From the NCBI GenBank assembly GCA_963789885.1, contig CAWBNB010000034.1, forward strand, positions 1-50,757: a DNA stretch of 50,757 bases. Direction: 5' to 3'. Both the position numbers and the translations under genes were made by a program. Of the stretch, positions 17,657 to 29,126 are shown piece after piece. Position 1 is the stretch's first letter; each line of letters begins with the position of its first letter. The stretch comes from DATEDA01 sp963789885 (GTDB taxonomy: Bacteria; Pseudomonadota; Gammaproteobacteria; Burkholderiales; SG8-39). The notes below the pieces were generated by a model, which made no database searches, was not told where the DNA came from, and worked only from the letters and a program-made list of their open reading frames with translations.

Positions 17657-18989
17657 ATGAAACATCGCGGTTTGCGACTCATCGCATGGGGTCTGCTCGC
17701 CTGTGCCGCCGCATGCGCGCAAATCGTGCGCGCGCACGAATTCAAGCTCGACGCGGTCATTAACGCGTTCGTCAAGGTCGAGCCGGGTCAGGCCGAGCTC
17801 GTCATCCGCGCGCCGCTCTATTTGTTCAAGCAGGTCAGGTTTCCGGTCACTGGCCCCCAAATCGACGTCGACAATTCGGCACCAGCGGTCGAGCGGGCGC
17901 TCGCTGCGCTCCAGAAGGACATCACGCTCTTTGAAAACGATCGGCCGCTGGTCGCGTCGCACGCGATGGGGCGATTGTCGCTGCCGTCCGATCGTTCGTT
18001 CGCAGACCTACGAGCAGGCCGCGAGCCACGTGGCCGAGCCGCTCGAACGCGGTACAAGCATTTACATCGACCAGGGCTACGTGGATGCCCGGATCACCTA
18101 TCCGATCGGCTCGCCGGGCTCGGAGTTCGCCGTCCGCACGACCGCTGGTCCGGAGCTCGGGGATGCTCTGAAGTTCGCGCTGCGCTATACGCTGCCCGGC
18201 GAAGACGGTCGAGCGATGGTCATTACCAGCCGCTCGGGAACGGTCGCGCTCAACCCGACCTGGACGCGCGCTGCGACGGGCTTCATCCTGCTCGGCATCA
18301 CGCACATCCTGACCGGCTACGATCATCTGCTCTTCCTGCTGTGCCTCGTGGTTCCGCTGCGCGGCTGGCGGCAGATCCTGTCGGTCATCACGGTCTTCAC
18401 GGTCGCGCATTCGTTCACGTTGCTGGGCTCGGCCTTCAATCTCGCGCCATCGGGTGCATGGTTCCCACCCTTCGTCGAGACGGCGATCGCCGCATCGATC
18501 GTCTACATGGCGCTCGAGAACATCATGGGCGTCAACCTCGAGCGGCGCGTCCTGATCACCGGCCTGTTCGGACTGATCCACGGCTTCGGCTTCTCGTACG
18601 GCCTCCAGGAGAACTTCCAGTTCGCCGGGACCCACCTGCTTGTTTCGCTGTTCGCGTTCAACGTCGGTATCGAACTGGGGCAGATCCTGGTCCTTGCGGT
18701 CTTGCTGCCGGTGCTCGCCGTGGTGCGGCGCTACGTACTGCCCGGCCGGGTCGGCATGATCATCCTCTCGGCGATCGTCGCGGACACCGGCTGGCACTGG
18801 ATGATCGACCGCGCGGACGTGCTGTGGAGGGCGCCGTGGCCGCAACCGAGCGTGGCGGGCCTCGCGATCCTGGCGTTGTGGGTCGCCGGCATCCTCCTTG
18901 CTGCGGGCGGGCTCAGCGTCGTGACCAAGCGGCTGCGGTTCGCACCGGGCAACGCAGTACCGTCGCCGCAAAGGGGCGGGGCGGAATAG
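17657..18989 (+). CDS. HupE/UreJ-type membrane protein with N-terminal extracytoplasmic domain (one frameshift)
   Basis: With one extra base removed near 18001 the gene encodes about 443 residues. The N-terminus is a signal peptide (LRLIAWGLLACAAACA, cleavage near RAHE). An extracytoplasmic domain of about 190 residues follows. The C-terminal part has about seven membrane segments, beginning GFILLGITHILTGYDHLLFLL, and further on HSFTLLGSAF, FGLIHGFGFSYGL and FNVGIELGQ. These are the hallmarks of the HupE/UreJ_2 family, which includes nickel-related and poorly characterised membrane proteins. The break falls at SDRSF, where the frame must shift to QTYEQAASHV to keep a sensible sequence. Metal transport is a family association only; there are no hydrogenase or urease genes nearby. 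Confidence 0.82.
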
Positions 18990-19206
18990 ATTTTCCTATT
19001 CCGCGAGCTGCCGTCCCCGACGGGATGGGATGCACTACCGTCGTCCATAGACGACAGTGTCGAGGAACAACCGCCTACGGACATCCGCGCGAACGCCGGC
19101 GACCCGCTAGGCCGTCCGATCGACTGCGTTCGCCGATGCGCAGTGCTATTCTGAATTCGACTCGGCGCAGGGGGAACAACAACAAGAACACGACCGGAGT
19201 GCGTTC

Positions 19207-20274
19207 ATGGTTGGCCGTCCTTCCATGGAGTCATCGGCTTGCGGCGCGACGGACGTCGAGTCCGCGCTGGTGCGCTTCAACCTGCTCGGTGAATCGCCGG
19301 CGTTCGCCGCGGCGATGCGGCTCGTCCGGCGCTTCGCGCCCTGCCCGGCCACGGTCCTGATCCAGGGGGAAACCGGTACGGGCAAGGAGCTGGTCGCTCG
19401 GGCCCTGCATTACCTGAGCGATCGCAGCGCCGGACCGTTCGTTCCGGTCAACTGCGGCGCGATTCCCGACTCCCTCTTCGAAAGCGAGCTGTTCGGTCAC
19501 GCTCGCGGCGCCTTCACCGGCGCGCGCGATGCCCGGGACGGGCTGATCTCGCAGGCGCGCGGCGGCACGCTGCTGCTCGACGAGCTCGAGGCCCTCAGCC
19601 CGCGCGGGCAGGTCGCGATGCTGCGTTTCCTCCAGAGCCAGGAGTACCGCCCCGTGGGCGGCGCGGTGGTGCGCGACCCCGACGTGCGCGTCATCGGTTC
19701 GACCAACGTGGACCTCGCCGCGCTCGCCGCCCGCGGCGAATACCGCCAGGATCTGGTCTTCCGTCTCGAGGTCCTCGCGATCGCGCTGCCGCCGCTCCGG
19801 GCGCGGGGCGACGACTCCGTGCTGCTTGCCCAGGCCTTTCTCGACCGGCTCGCGCGCGGGTACGGCCGCGCACCGCTGCGGCTGACCGAGGAGACCCTCG
19901 CGTTCATTCGCGCCCACACCTGGCCGGGGAACGTGCGGGAGCTGGAGAACCTCGTGCACCGGTCCTTCCTGCTGACCGACGGTTCCGAGCTGCGCTTCCC
20001 GGCCGCGGCCGGGAGTCCGGCCGCGGCTTCGGGCGGGCCGGCGGAGCAGCCCTCGGCGCTGACAAACGTCAGCTTTCGTGCCGCCAAGGCGAAAGCGATC
20101 GAATCGTTCGAGCGCGCCTACGTGGCGGAGCTCCTCGCCCGCGCCGAAGGCAACATCAGCCTCGCCGCGCGGCTCGCCGGCAAGGAGCGGAGCCGGCTGA
20201 GCAAGCTGATCCGCAAGTACGGCTACTCCGGCGCCGCCTTCCGCTCCGCAATCCTCCGCACCGCCTCCCACTAG
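19207..20274 (+). CDS. PspF-like sigma-54-dependent transcriptional activator without a sensory domain
   Basis: A 355-residue enhancer-binding protein that starts almost directly with the AAA+ domain. Walker A is GETGTGKE (54-61), the sigma-54 contact loop GAFTGA is intact (101-106), Walker B is GGTLLLDELEAL and the arginine-finger region follows (YRQDLVFRLEVL). The C-terminus is a Fis-type helix-turn-helix (AEGNISLAARLAGKERSRLSKLI). There is no receiver, GAF or PAS domain, so control must come through a partner protein, as PspA does for PspF, or through expression level. GGAG lies 7 nt before the ATG. It sits directly upstream of an excellent sigma-54 promoter and the injection-system operon, so it is very likely the operon activator. 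Confidence 0.93.
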   Translation: MVGRPSMESSACGATDVESALVRFNLLGESPAFAAAMRLVRRFAPCPATVLIQGETGTGKELVARALHYLSDRSAGPFVPVNCGAIPDSLFESELFGHARGAFTGARDARDGLISQARGGTLLLDELEALSPRGQVAMLRFLQSQEYRPVGGAVVRDPDVRVIGSTNVDLAALAARGEYRQDLVFRLEVLAIALPPLRARGDDSVLLAQAFLDRLARGYGRAPLRLTEETLAFIRAHTWPGNVRELENLVHRSFLLTDGSELRFPAAAGSPAAASGGPAEQPSALTNVSFRAAKAKAIESFERAYVAELLARAEGNISLAARLAGKERSRLSKLIRKYGYSGAAFRSAILRTASH

Positions 20275-20286
20275 GGTTGCACCACG

Positions 20287-20398
20287 CGCGGGGCGTCGCC
20301 CCCCGCGTTCCCCGAAGTGCGGCTCGCCAGCGTCGAAAGCCGTGGCGTTCGCGCCCCGGTGGGGCGCTTCCGCCACAGGCGCAATGCGCCTGGAGCGG
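20287..20398. repeat. Three GC-rich inverted repeats, candidate activator-binding and terminator sites
   Basis: Between the activator gene and the sigma-54 promoter are three perfect inverted repeats. The first pairs CGCGGGG (20287-20293) with 20301-20307 and may terminate the activator transcript. The second pairs GCGCCCC (20351-20357) with 20361-20367. The third, CAGGCGCA-A-TGCGCCTG (20376-20392), is flanked by a second matching pair CCGC/GCGG (20370-20373 and 20395-20398). The last two lie about 75-115 bp upstream of the predicted start of transcription, the distance expected for enhancer sites of a PspF-like protein. Confidence 0.55.
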
Positions 20399-20441
20399 CC
20401 AGCGTCGAGCGCAACTCGCTGAATTGCCAGACCGGCCCACG

Positions 20442-20456
20442 TGGCACGCACGTTGC
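20442..20456 (+). promoter_or_regulatory. Sigma-54 (-24/-12) promoter of the contractile injection operon
   Basis: TGGCACG-CACG-TTGC matches the consensus TGGCACG-N4-TTGC at every fixed position, with the required 10 bases between the GG of the -24 element (20443-20444) and the GC of the -12 element (20455-20456). Transcription would begin near 20468, about 33 bases ahead of the ATG at 20501. A sigma-54 activator gene lies immediately upstream. The promoter is predicted to drive the whole injection-system operon. Confidence 0.8.
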
Positions 20457-20500
20457 GGGAGCGGGCGGAGTGCGCCGGTGCCGCCGCCGCGCATCACCGA

Positions 20501-20746
20501 ATGGACGATGACCGGACGCGTGCCCTCGCAGACCAGCTGCTCCGCTACCTTGCGCAACACCCGGATGCCGCCGACACGGCGGAGGGCATCCACCGCTGGT
20601 GGCTCCCGCAGGGCGCGTCCGAGTATCGCGAAAGCGACGTCCAGGCGGCGATCGAGTGGCTGGCGGAGCGAGGTGCGCTCGTCCGGTCCAGGCTGCCCGA
20701 CGGGCGCGAGCTCTACGCGGCGGCCGGTTCGGCGCTGCGGTGCTGA
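20501..20746 (+). CDS. Small winged-helix-like protein, first gene of the injection operon
   Basis: An 81-residue soluble protein. Its pattern (ALADQLLRYLAQHPDAADT, then ESDVQAAIEWLAERGALV followed by a beta-type RSRLPDGRELYAAA) looks like a small winged helix. It follows the sigma-54 promoter by about 33 bases of leader and precedes the sheath gene by 42 bp. It could regulate the operon or act on the activator; this is an inference, and I do not recognise a named family. The frame is open further upstream but that part would overlap the promoter. Confidence 0.65.
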   Translation: MDDDRTRALADQLLRYLAQHPDAADTAEGIHRWWLPQGASEYRESDVQAAIEWLAERGALVRSRLPDGRELYAAAGSALRC

Positions 20747-20788
20747 CCGCCCCGGCCGACTCAATCCACCCCTACCGAAGGAGCTCCG

Positions 20789-22278
20789 ATGCCGGTCGTG
20801 CTGACGTATCCAGGCGTGTACATCGAGGAAGTTCCGAGCGGCGTCCGCACGATCACGGGCGTCGCGACCTCCATCGCCCTCTTTCTCGGCTGGGCGCCGC
20901 GCGGCGCCATCGACCGCGCCGTGCGGCTGACGAGCTTCGCCGACTTCGAGCGCACGTACGGCGGCCTCGACTCGCGGTCCCTGCTCGGCTACTCGGTGCG
21001 GCACTTCTTCGACAACGGCGGCGCGGACGCCTACGTGCTGCGCATCGCCGACGACGATGCGGACACCGCCTCGTGCGCGATCGAGGACCTCACGATCAGC
21101 GCGAGCTCCCCGGGCGACTGGCCCGTCGACTATCGCGTGCGGCTCACCCGCCGCGCCGACGACGTCACGCGGTTCCGCCTCGACGTGCTGCACGCGCCGA
21201 GCAACAACGCGATCGTCGAGTCGTTCGAGAACTTGTCGATGACCGAGACCGACGCGCGCTTCGTCGAGGCGATCGTGAACGGACGTTCGGCGTTCATCGA
21301 GGTGGACGCGACCAGCGAGACCGCACCCACCGCCGACGCGACGGTCGACCTGGACGACGCCAACCCCGGCGACGTCGGCACGGTGATCGGGCCCGACGAC
21401 GCCGATTTCCGCACCGCGCTGCTCGCGCTCTTCGGGCTGGGCACCATCACCGACCGCATCGACCTGTTCAACCTCGTGTGCGTGCCCGGCCTCGTCGACC
21501 GACCGACCATCCAGACGCTCCAGGGCCACTGCCGCGCGCGCCGGGCCTTCCTGATCGTCGACGCCCCCGTCGACGAGACCGTCGCGACGATGCCGGCCGC
21601 GCTCACCAACCTCACCGGGGCCGACGCGCCCAACTCGGCGCTCTACTTCCCCTGGGCGCGGGCGCCCGATCCGCTCCAGGACGGCGCGCTGCGCGCGTTC
21701 CCGCCGTGCGGTTTCGTCGCCGGCATCTACGCGCGCACCGACGGCGCGCGCGGCGTGTGGAAGGCCCCCGCCGGGATCGAGGCGAGCGCTCAGCGGCGCG
21801 TCCGGGCTGGTGATCACGCTGAGCGACCCGGAGAACGGGCAGCTCAACCCGCTCGGCGATCAACTGCCTGCGCACCCTGCCCGTCTACGGCACCGTCGTG
21901 TGGGGCGCGCGCACCCTGCACGGCGACAACGACCGCGGCTCGGAATGGAAGTACGTGCCGGTGCGCCGGACCGCGCTCTTCATCGAGGAGAGCCTCTACC
22001 GCGGCACGCAGTGGGTCGTGTTCGAGCCGAACGACGAGCCGCTCTGGGCGCAGATCCGCCTGAACGTCGGCGCCTTCATGCAGAACCTGTTCCGCCAGGG
22101 CGCGTTCCAGGGCCGCACGCCGCGCGAGGCCTACTTCGTGAAGTGCGACGCGAGACCACGACCCAGAACGACATCAACCTCGGGATCGTGAACATCATCG
22201 TCGGCTTCGCGCCGCTCAAGCCCGCGGAGTTCGTCGTCATCCAGCATCCAGCAGATCGCCGGCCAGATCGAGGCCTAG
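20789..22278 (+). CDS. Contractile injection system sheath protein (frameshifted)
   Basis: The phage tail sheath subunit that forms the contracting outer cylinder. It starts MPVVLTYPGVYIEEVPSGVR, the standard opening of T4-like and Afp/PVC sheaths. It ends with a conserved C-terminal domain: TLPVYGTVVWGARTL, WKYVPVRRTALFIEESLYRG, NDINLGIVNIIVGFAPLKPAE. The frame breaks at about 21794 (+1), 21862 (+1), 22145 (-1) and 22244 (+1). Correcting these gives 495 residues with family-like sequence throughout. GAAGGAG precedes the ATG. Only one sheath gene is visible, against two or three in Afp/PVC clusters. Confidence 0.93.
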
Positions 22279-22293
22279 CGAGGAGAGCACCCA

Positions 22294-22820
22294 ATGGCCC
22301 AGTTCACCGTCAACGCGCAGCGCTTCGATCCGTACAAGAACTTCAAGTTCCGCGTCAAGTGGGACGGCCGCTACGTCGCCGGCGTCTCGCAAGGTGAGCG
22401 CGCTGAAGCGCACGACCGAGGTGGTCGAGCACCGCGAGGGCGGCGACCCGTCGACCTCGCGCAAGTCGCCCGGGCCGCACCAAGTTCGAGGCGATCACGC
22501 TCGAGCGCGGCGTGACCCACGACACCGAGTTCGAGAAGTGGGCGAACAAGGTCTGGAACTTCGGCTCCGGCCTCGGCGCCGAGGTCTCGCTCAAGGACTT
22601 CCGCAAGGACATCATCATCGAGGTCTACAACGAGGCCGGGCAGCTCGCGCTCGCGTACAAGGTGTACCGCTGCTGGGTCTCCGAGTTCCAGGCGCTGCCC
22701 GACCTCGACGCCAACGCGAACGCGGTCGCGATCCAGACCATCAAGCTCGAGAACGAGGGCTGGGAGCGCGACTACGACGTCACCGAGCCGACCGAGCCGA
22801 CGTTCACCGAACCTGCGTAG
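22294..22820 (+). CDS. Injection system inner tube protein (T4 gp19-like, frameshifted)
   Basis: The inner tube subunit through which cargo passes. Start AQFTVNAQRFDPYKNFKFRV and internal VTHDTEFEKWANKVWN, IIIEVYNEAGQLALAYKVY and WVSEFQALPDLDANANAVAI are characteristic of gp19/Afp1-type tube proteins. Two single-base insertions (near 22391, after GVS, and near 22472, after SPG) interrupt it; the corrected length is 174 residues. It lies 15 bp after the sheath gene with GAGGAGAG before the ATG. A second tube paralogue, seen in Afp/PVC, is absent. Confidence 0.93.
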
Positions 22821-22826
22821 CCGTCC

Positions 22827-23538
22827 ATGCACCCGGTCGGCGACGCCGAAGTGCTCGCGCTGTGGGAGCACGGGGCCGCGCGGCACCCGCTCGACCGCGC
22901 CCTGCTCCTTTGCGCGTGGGCGCGCGACGACGTGCCCGCGGACGGCCTCGCGGACTTGCCGATCGGAGCCGTCAACGCCGCGCTGCTCCACCTGCGCCGT
23001 GCGTGCTTCGGGCCGCGCATCACGGCGCACGCGACCTGCGCGCGGTGCGGCGCCGCGCTCGAGCTCGCGCTGGACACCGATCGCCTCGCCGGCGTCGCCC
23101 ACCGACCCGCGCCCGACGGCGAGGCGGCAGTCGAGGGATTCCGGTTCCGCGCGCCGACGATTCGCGACCTGGCGGCAGTCGCGGACCATCGCGACCGAGC
23201 GGGACGCGGCGCTCGGGCTGCTCGAGCGGTGCTGCGTGCGCCGCCCCGAAGGCACGACCGCGTCCCTCGCGCCGTTGCTCGACGAAGTCGAGCGGCAGCT
23301 CGAAGCGCTCGATCCGGCGGCGGACCTCGAGCTGGCAATGACCTGCGGCGCATGCGGCCACGCGTGGCAGACGAGCCTCGACGTCGGCGCGCTCGTCTGG
23401 GAGGAGATCGACGGCCGCGCGGCCGCGGTGCTCGGGGACGTCCACCGGCTGGCGCTCGCCTACGGCTGGAGCGAACGGGCGATCCTCGCGCTCAGCCCGC
23501 AGCGCCGCGCGGCCTACCTCGAACTGGGGACCTCGTGA
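22827..23538 (+). CDS. T4-type baseplate protein with a zinc ribbon (frameshifted)
   Basis: After removal of one extra base near 23188 (between VAD and IATERDAALGLL) the gene encodes 236 residues. Two CxxC pairs, CARCGAALELALD and CGACGHAW, make a zinc ribbon, and the protein ends with the conserved GWSERAILALSPQRRAAYLEL. This is the eCIS and phage family annotated as T4-type baseplate hub or hub-assembly protein. It is expected to help assemble the baseplate. Only 6 bp separate it from the tube gene, and its stop overlaps the next GTG start. Confidence 0.8.
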
Positions 23539-24247
23539 GCGGACTGCTGCACCGGCTTGCGGCGCGGGCGCTCGGTGCCGCACCGATCGTCCGCCCGGTC
23601 GTCGGCTGGTCAGCGGAAGCGGGGTTGCGCGCGACCGCGCAAGCGCCGACGCTCGTGCCGGAGCGCGGCGTCGAGCACATGGCCGCGCCTCGGCCAACGG
23701 CGGGCAACGCACCGGTCCGCGCGGAGTCCGACGCCGTCATCTTCCAGTCCACGATGGAGCCGCCGCCGCGGGGCTCGGCGACGGCCGCAGCGGCCGAGCG
23801 CGAGGTACCTGTTGCGGCGGAATCTCTCCCGCGGCCACTGCCGCCCGACCCTGCCGAAACGAGCATCGCGCCACGCGAGGCGCCCAACGCGCCCGCGCCG
23901 TCCGCAATCACACGACCTGCGCGCGGCGAAGTCGGGCGGCGGCCGCTGGCTCCGCTCGATCGCGCCGAAGCGCCGCGACGATCGACCCCCGATGCGCCAC
24001 CCCCGCTTCTGCCTCGGAGAGATGGGCCCCCGCTCCCCCCGCTCGCGATCGCCGCGGCGATCCCGCAACCCGCCGGCGCGGCGCGGCCGGCGATCGAAGA
24101 GACCACCGAGGTGCACGTCACCATCGGCCGGATCGAGGTTACCGCCGTGCACGAGGCGCCGCCGCCGCGGCGCGAGCCGGCGCGTCGCAAGCCGATGTCG
24201 CTCGAGGAGCTACCTCGCGCAGCCGGCAGCGGGCGGCCGGGCGATGA
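23535..24247 (+). CDS. Proline-rich eCIS-associated protein (frameshifted)
   Basis: A low-complexity protein of about 236 residues that starts at GTG 23535, overlapping the previous stop. The middle is very rich in Pro, Ala and Arg. The C-terminus has the recurrent eCIS motif: EVHVTIGRIEVTAVHE, then MSLEE and, after correcting two extra bases near 24211 and 24222, YLAQRQRAAGR followed by a stop that overlaps the next ATG (ATGA). The N-terminal part (SGLLHRLAARALGAAP) is a short amphipathic helix. It is probably a flexible assembly or cargo-handling factor; its function is unknown. Confidence 0.65.
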
Positions 24248-25553
24248 GCACCGCGCTCGCGATCGCCGGCGTCACCGCCGTGATGCGTGATCTGCTCAAC
24301 GACGGGCTCGTCAACCACAACGTGAGCGGCGTGCTCGGCAGCACGGTGATCGTCAGCGTGATGCCGCCGGATCGCGTCGTCGCGGCTGGCACGCAGCGAG
24401 GTCTCGCAGCTCAACCTCTTCCTGCACCAGGTCACCCCGAACACCGGCTGGCGGAACGAGGGGCTGCCCTCGCGCGACGCGTCCGGGCGCCAGCGGCTCA
24501 CCAACCACGCGCTCGCGCTCGACCTGCACTACCTGCTGAGCGCCTACAGCGGCGGCGACCTGCACGCCGAGATCCTGCTCGGCTACGCGATGCAGCTGCT
24601 GCACGAGACGCCGGTGCTCACGCGCCAGGCGATCCAGACCGCGCTGCATCCCTCGCCCGGAGTCGGCACCGATCTCCCGCCCGCGCTCCGGGCGCTCGCC
24701 GACTCCGGTCTGGAGCACCAGGTCGAGCAGATCAAGATCACTCCCGAGTACCTCAGCACCGAGGAAATCTCCAAGCTCTGGACGGCGACGCAGAGCCACT
24801 ACCGGCCGACCGCCGCGTACATGGCGACGCGTGGTGCTGATCGAGGCCGCCCGCCCCACCCGCTCGCGCGCTGCCGGTGCTGAGCCGCGGTCAGCCCGAC
24901 CTCGTCACCGGTCGCGACCGCGGCGTCATCGTGACCCCGGATCTCGTGCCGCCGTTTCCGACGATCCGGATCGTCGCGCCCGCCGGCGGGCAGCCGGTCG
25001 CCCGGCTCGGCGAAGTCGTCGATCTCGTCGGGCATCACCTCGACGGCACGAACCGCGAAGTTGTGCTCGCAAGCGACCGTTTCGCGATCGAGGAGACGAT
25101 CGCCGCTGCCGGCACGGGCGGCGCGGCGCTCCTGCAGTTCACGATCCCGATCGCCGCCGCCGCGGACTTTCCGGTCGGCGTGTACCGCGTCGCCGCGCGC
25201 GTCGTCCGCCCCGGCGAGAGCGCGCCGCGCGAGACGAACCACCTCGCCCTGACGCTCGCCCCGCACATCACCGGGCTGCCGGTCGTCGTGGCGCGCGACG
25301 GTGCGGGCACCGCGACTTTCACCGTGAACTTCCATCCCGCGCTGCGCGCCGGCCAGTCGGTGACGCTGGTGCTCGGGCAGCAGGCGTTCGCGCCGGAGCC
25401 GTTCACGCCGCCGGTCACGTCGCTCGACTTCGTGATCGAGGACGCGCCGGTCGGCAATCACCTCGCGCGGCTGCGCGTCGACGGCATCGAAAGGCCGATC
25501 ATCGACCACGCGGCCACGCCGCCGGCGTTCCTGCCGCAGCGGATCGACATCCA

Positions 25554-25557
<4 letters not shown>
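24244..25557 (+). CDS. DUF4255 / Pvc16-type protein (tail terminator-like, frameshifted)
   Basis: The corrected product is 436 residues. The N-terminal domain (MSTALAIAGVTAVMRDLLNDGL, then QLNLFLHQVTPNTGWRNEGLPS and NHALALDLHYLLSAYSGGDLHAEILLGYAMQLLHE) is the DUF4255/Pvc16_N fold, found in proteins that cap the sheath-tube end. The C-terminal ~200 residues contain beta-rich Ig/IPT-like repeats (VDLVGHHLDGTNREV, VTLVLGQQAF) that are common extensions in eCIS versions. Three single-base insertions (near 24400, 24833, 24871) break the frame. It overlaps the preceding gene and the ATPase start by 4 bases each, showing translational coupling. Confidence 0.88.
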
Positions 25558-27470
<1,913 letters not shown>

Positions 27471-27504
27471 ACTCCGTCCCCGGACCAGAGTCGCGAGGCG
27501 GGCG

Positions 27505-27771
27505 ATGAAACGCCTGGTGCTTCACGTCGAGCGCCTCGTGCTGAGAGGCGTCCCTTACCCGGATCGGCACGCGATCGCGAACGCCCTCCAGGCGGAGCTG
27601 AGCCGACTATTGGCGCGCCCGGAAGCCGATTCGTCGCGGATCGCTGCCGTCGACAGCGCGCCGCCGGCCCGCCCGGTGGGCGCGCCGATCGCACGGGACG
27701 CGACGCCGGCGCAACTCGGCCGCGCGGTGGCGGGCGCAGTCGGAAGCCGGATCGGTCGACGGGCGAGATGA
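27505..27771 (+). CDS. Small eCIS-associated protein
   Basis: An 88-residue protein whose first half (MKRLVLHVERLVLRGVPYPD, then ANALQAELSRLLARP) is a beta-strand plus helix unit seen in small proteins that precede DUF4157 genes in injection-system clusters. The second half is low in complexity (Pro, Ala, Arg). Its stop overlaps the start of the first DUF4157 gene (ATGA at 27768). It may act with the ATPase or in cargo loading; its function is not known. Confidence 0.65.
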   Translation: MKRLVLHVERLVLRGVPYPDRHAIANALQAELSRLLARPEADSSRIAAVDSAPPARPVGAPIARDATPAQLGRAVAGAVGSRIGRRAR

Positions 27772-29126
27772 GCCGGGTCCACGCCATCGCCCCGCCCGGC
27801 GCAGACATCGGCACGAGCACGCTCCTGCAGCGCAAGTGCGCTTGCGCCGGCGCGTGCCGCGCCGGGGAGGCCGACGCCGCTGCGCTGGCCCAGCCCGCCG
27901 TGCGGGAGGTGCTGCGCTCGCCGGGCAACCCGCTCGATCGGGGGACGCGGGGATTCTTCGAATCTCGCCTCGCGGCGGACACGACGCCCGGCCCCGGCCC
28001 CGCCGCTCGCGACGCGGCCGCGGCGGAACGGCAGGCCGAGCACGCGGCCGACGCGGTTTCGCGCCCAGCGGTCGGCCCTCGCGACGGGGGTCACGACTTC
28101 GCACGGGTGCGGGTTCACGCCGATGCGGCGGCCGCGGCGTCGGCGCGGGCGGTCCACGCGCTCGCCTACACCGTCGGCGACCACATCGTTTTCGGCGCAG
28201 GACAGTTCACGCCGACGACGCCGGCGGGACGCCGGCTGCTCGCCCACGAGCTGACGCATACGCTCCAGCAGCGCGGTGGAGAGGGTGTGCGTCTGGCCCG
28301 GCAGTGCGACCCGACGTGGGCAGGGCTCGCCTGGAGCCAGCGCGTCGCGAACGTGCGGGCGATGTCGAGCGGCGCCGCGCGGGATCAGTGCATGGCCGAC
28401 ATGATCGACGAAGCGCTCACCCCGAACGTCACCGTCGAGCAGCGCACCAACTCGTCGCCGACACTCGACCACGCGATCGCTCACGGCCGCTACGCGGAGT
28501 GGGGATCGCTCAGCGACCTGCACGTCAACTTCGACCGGAACCTCGCCGCCAAGACGGGCAACACGAGCCAGTTCGGCGAGACGCGCTTTCGCACGACCCA
28601 GGGCGGCGCCTCGATCGAGATCTACATCGTCCTCGGCCCGTCCGCCCTCGATCCGGTCGGCCCCCAGCACACGCAGATGGCGTTCCACCATGAAAGCGAG
28701 CACGCGTGGAAATTCCTGAGCCAGTTCGCGATGATCGGGTCGACGCCGCACGGCGCCACGGCTGGCGAGGAGCTCGAGATCCACACCGAAGGATTCAGCC
28801 GGTACTTCCTCGACCTCTGGACCATCGACAACACGGCCGGGACGTTCAGGATGTCGAACACGTTCCAGCCGATCTTTAGCTACGCGGCCTCCGCCACGCA
28901 GGCCGAGCAGGACGCCTCCTTCGACAGCATCGAGATGTTCCACCGGGTACGCATCCAGGGCATCCCGTGCAACGAGATGAAGTTCAAGATCTGGCTGCAG
29001 ATGATGCAGAACGCGCAGCCCGCGAGCGACCCCATGGTCGCCCGCATCAACGCGCTTCCCGGCCTCGCCCTGACGCGCGGCACGAGTCCGGCCACTCACT
29101 TGAACACGGCGCTCGCATGCTCGTAG
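27768..29126 (+). CDS. DUF4157 (eCIS core domain) protein with a C-terminal HExxH zincin-like domain
   Basis: A 452-residue candidate cargo or effector. The N-terminus has a Cys motif (LLQRKCACAGAC). The DUF4157 domain spans about residues 58-168: FARVRVHADAAAAASARAV, YTVGDHIVFGAGQFTP, RRLLAHELTHTLQQ with HELTH at 160-164. The C-terminal domain contains a second HExxH motif in FHHESEHAWKFLSQF (HESEH at 308-312). An acidic cluster EELEIHTEGF at 334-343 could supply a third zinc ligand, as in gluzincins. This suggests a metallopeptidase effector with a DUF4157 loading module; the protease call is inference. No frameshift is needed. Confidence 0.8.
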   Translation: MSRVHAIAPPGADIGTSTLLQRKCACAGACRAGEADAAALAQPAVREVLRSPGNPLDRGTRGFFESRLAADTTPGPGPAARDAAAAERQAEHAADAVSRPAVGPRDGGHDFARVRVHADAAAAASARAVHALAYTVGDHIVFGAGQFTPTTPAGRRLLAHELTHTLQQRGGEGVRLARQCDPTWAGLAWSQRVANVRAMSSGAARDQCMADMIDEALTPNVTVEQRTNSSPTLDHAIAHGRYAEWGSLSDLHVNFDRNLAAKTGNTSQFGETRFRTTQGGASIEIYIVLGPSALDPVGPQHTQMAFHHESEHAWKFLSQFAMIGSTPHGATAGEELEIHTEGFSRYFLDLWTIDNTAGTFRMSNTFQPIFSYAASATQAEQDASFDSIEMFHRVRIQGIPCNEMKFKIWLQMMQNAQPASDPMVARINALPGLALTRGTSPATHLNTALACS

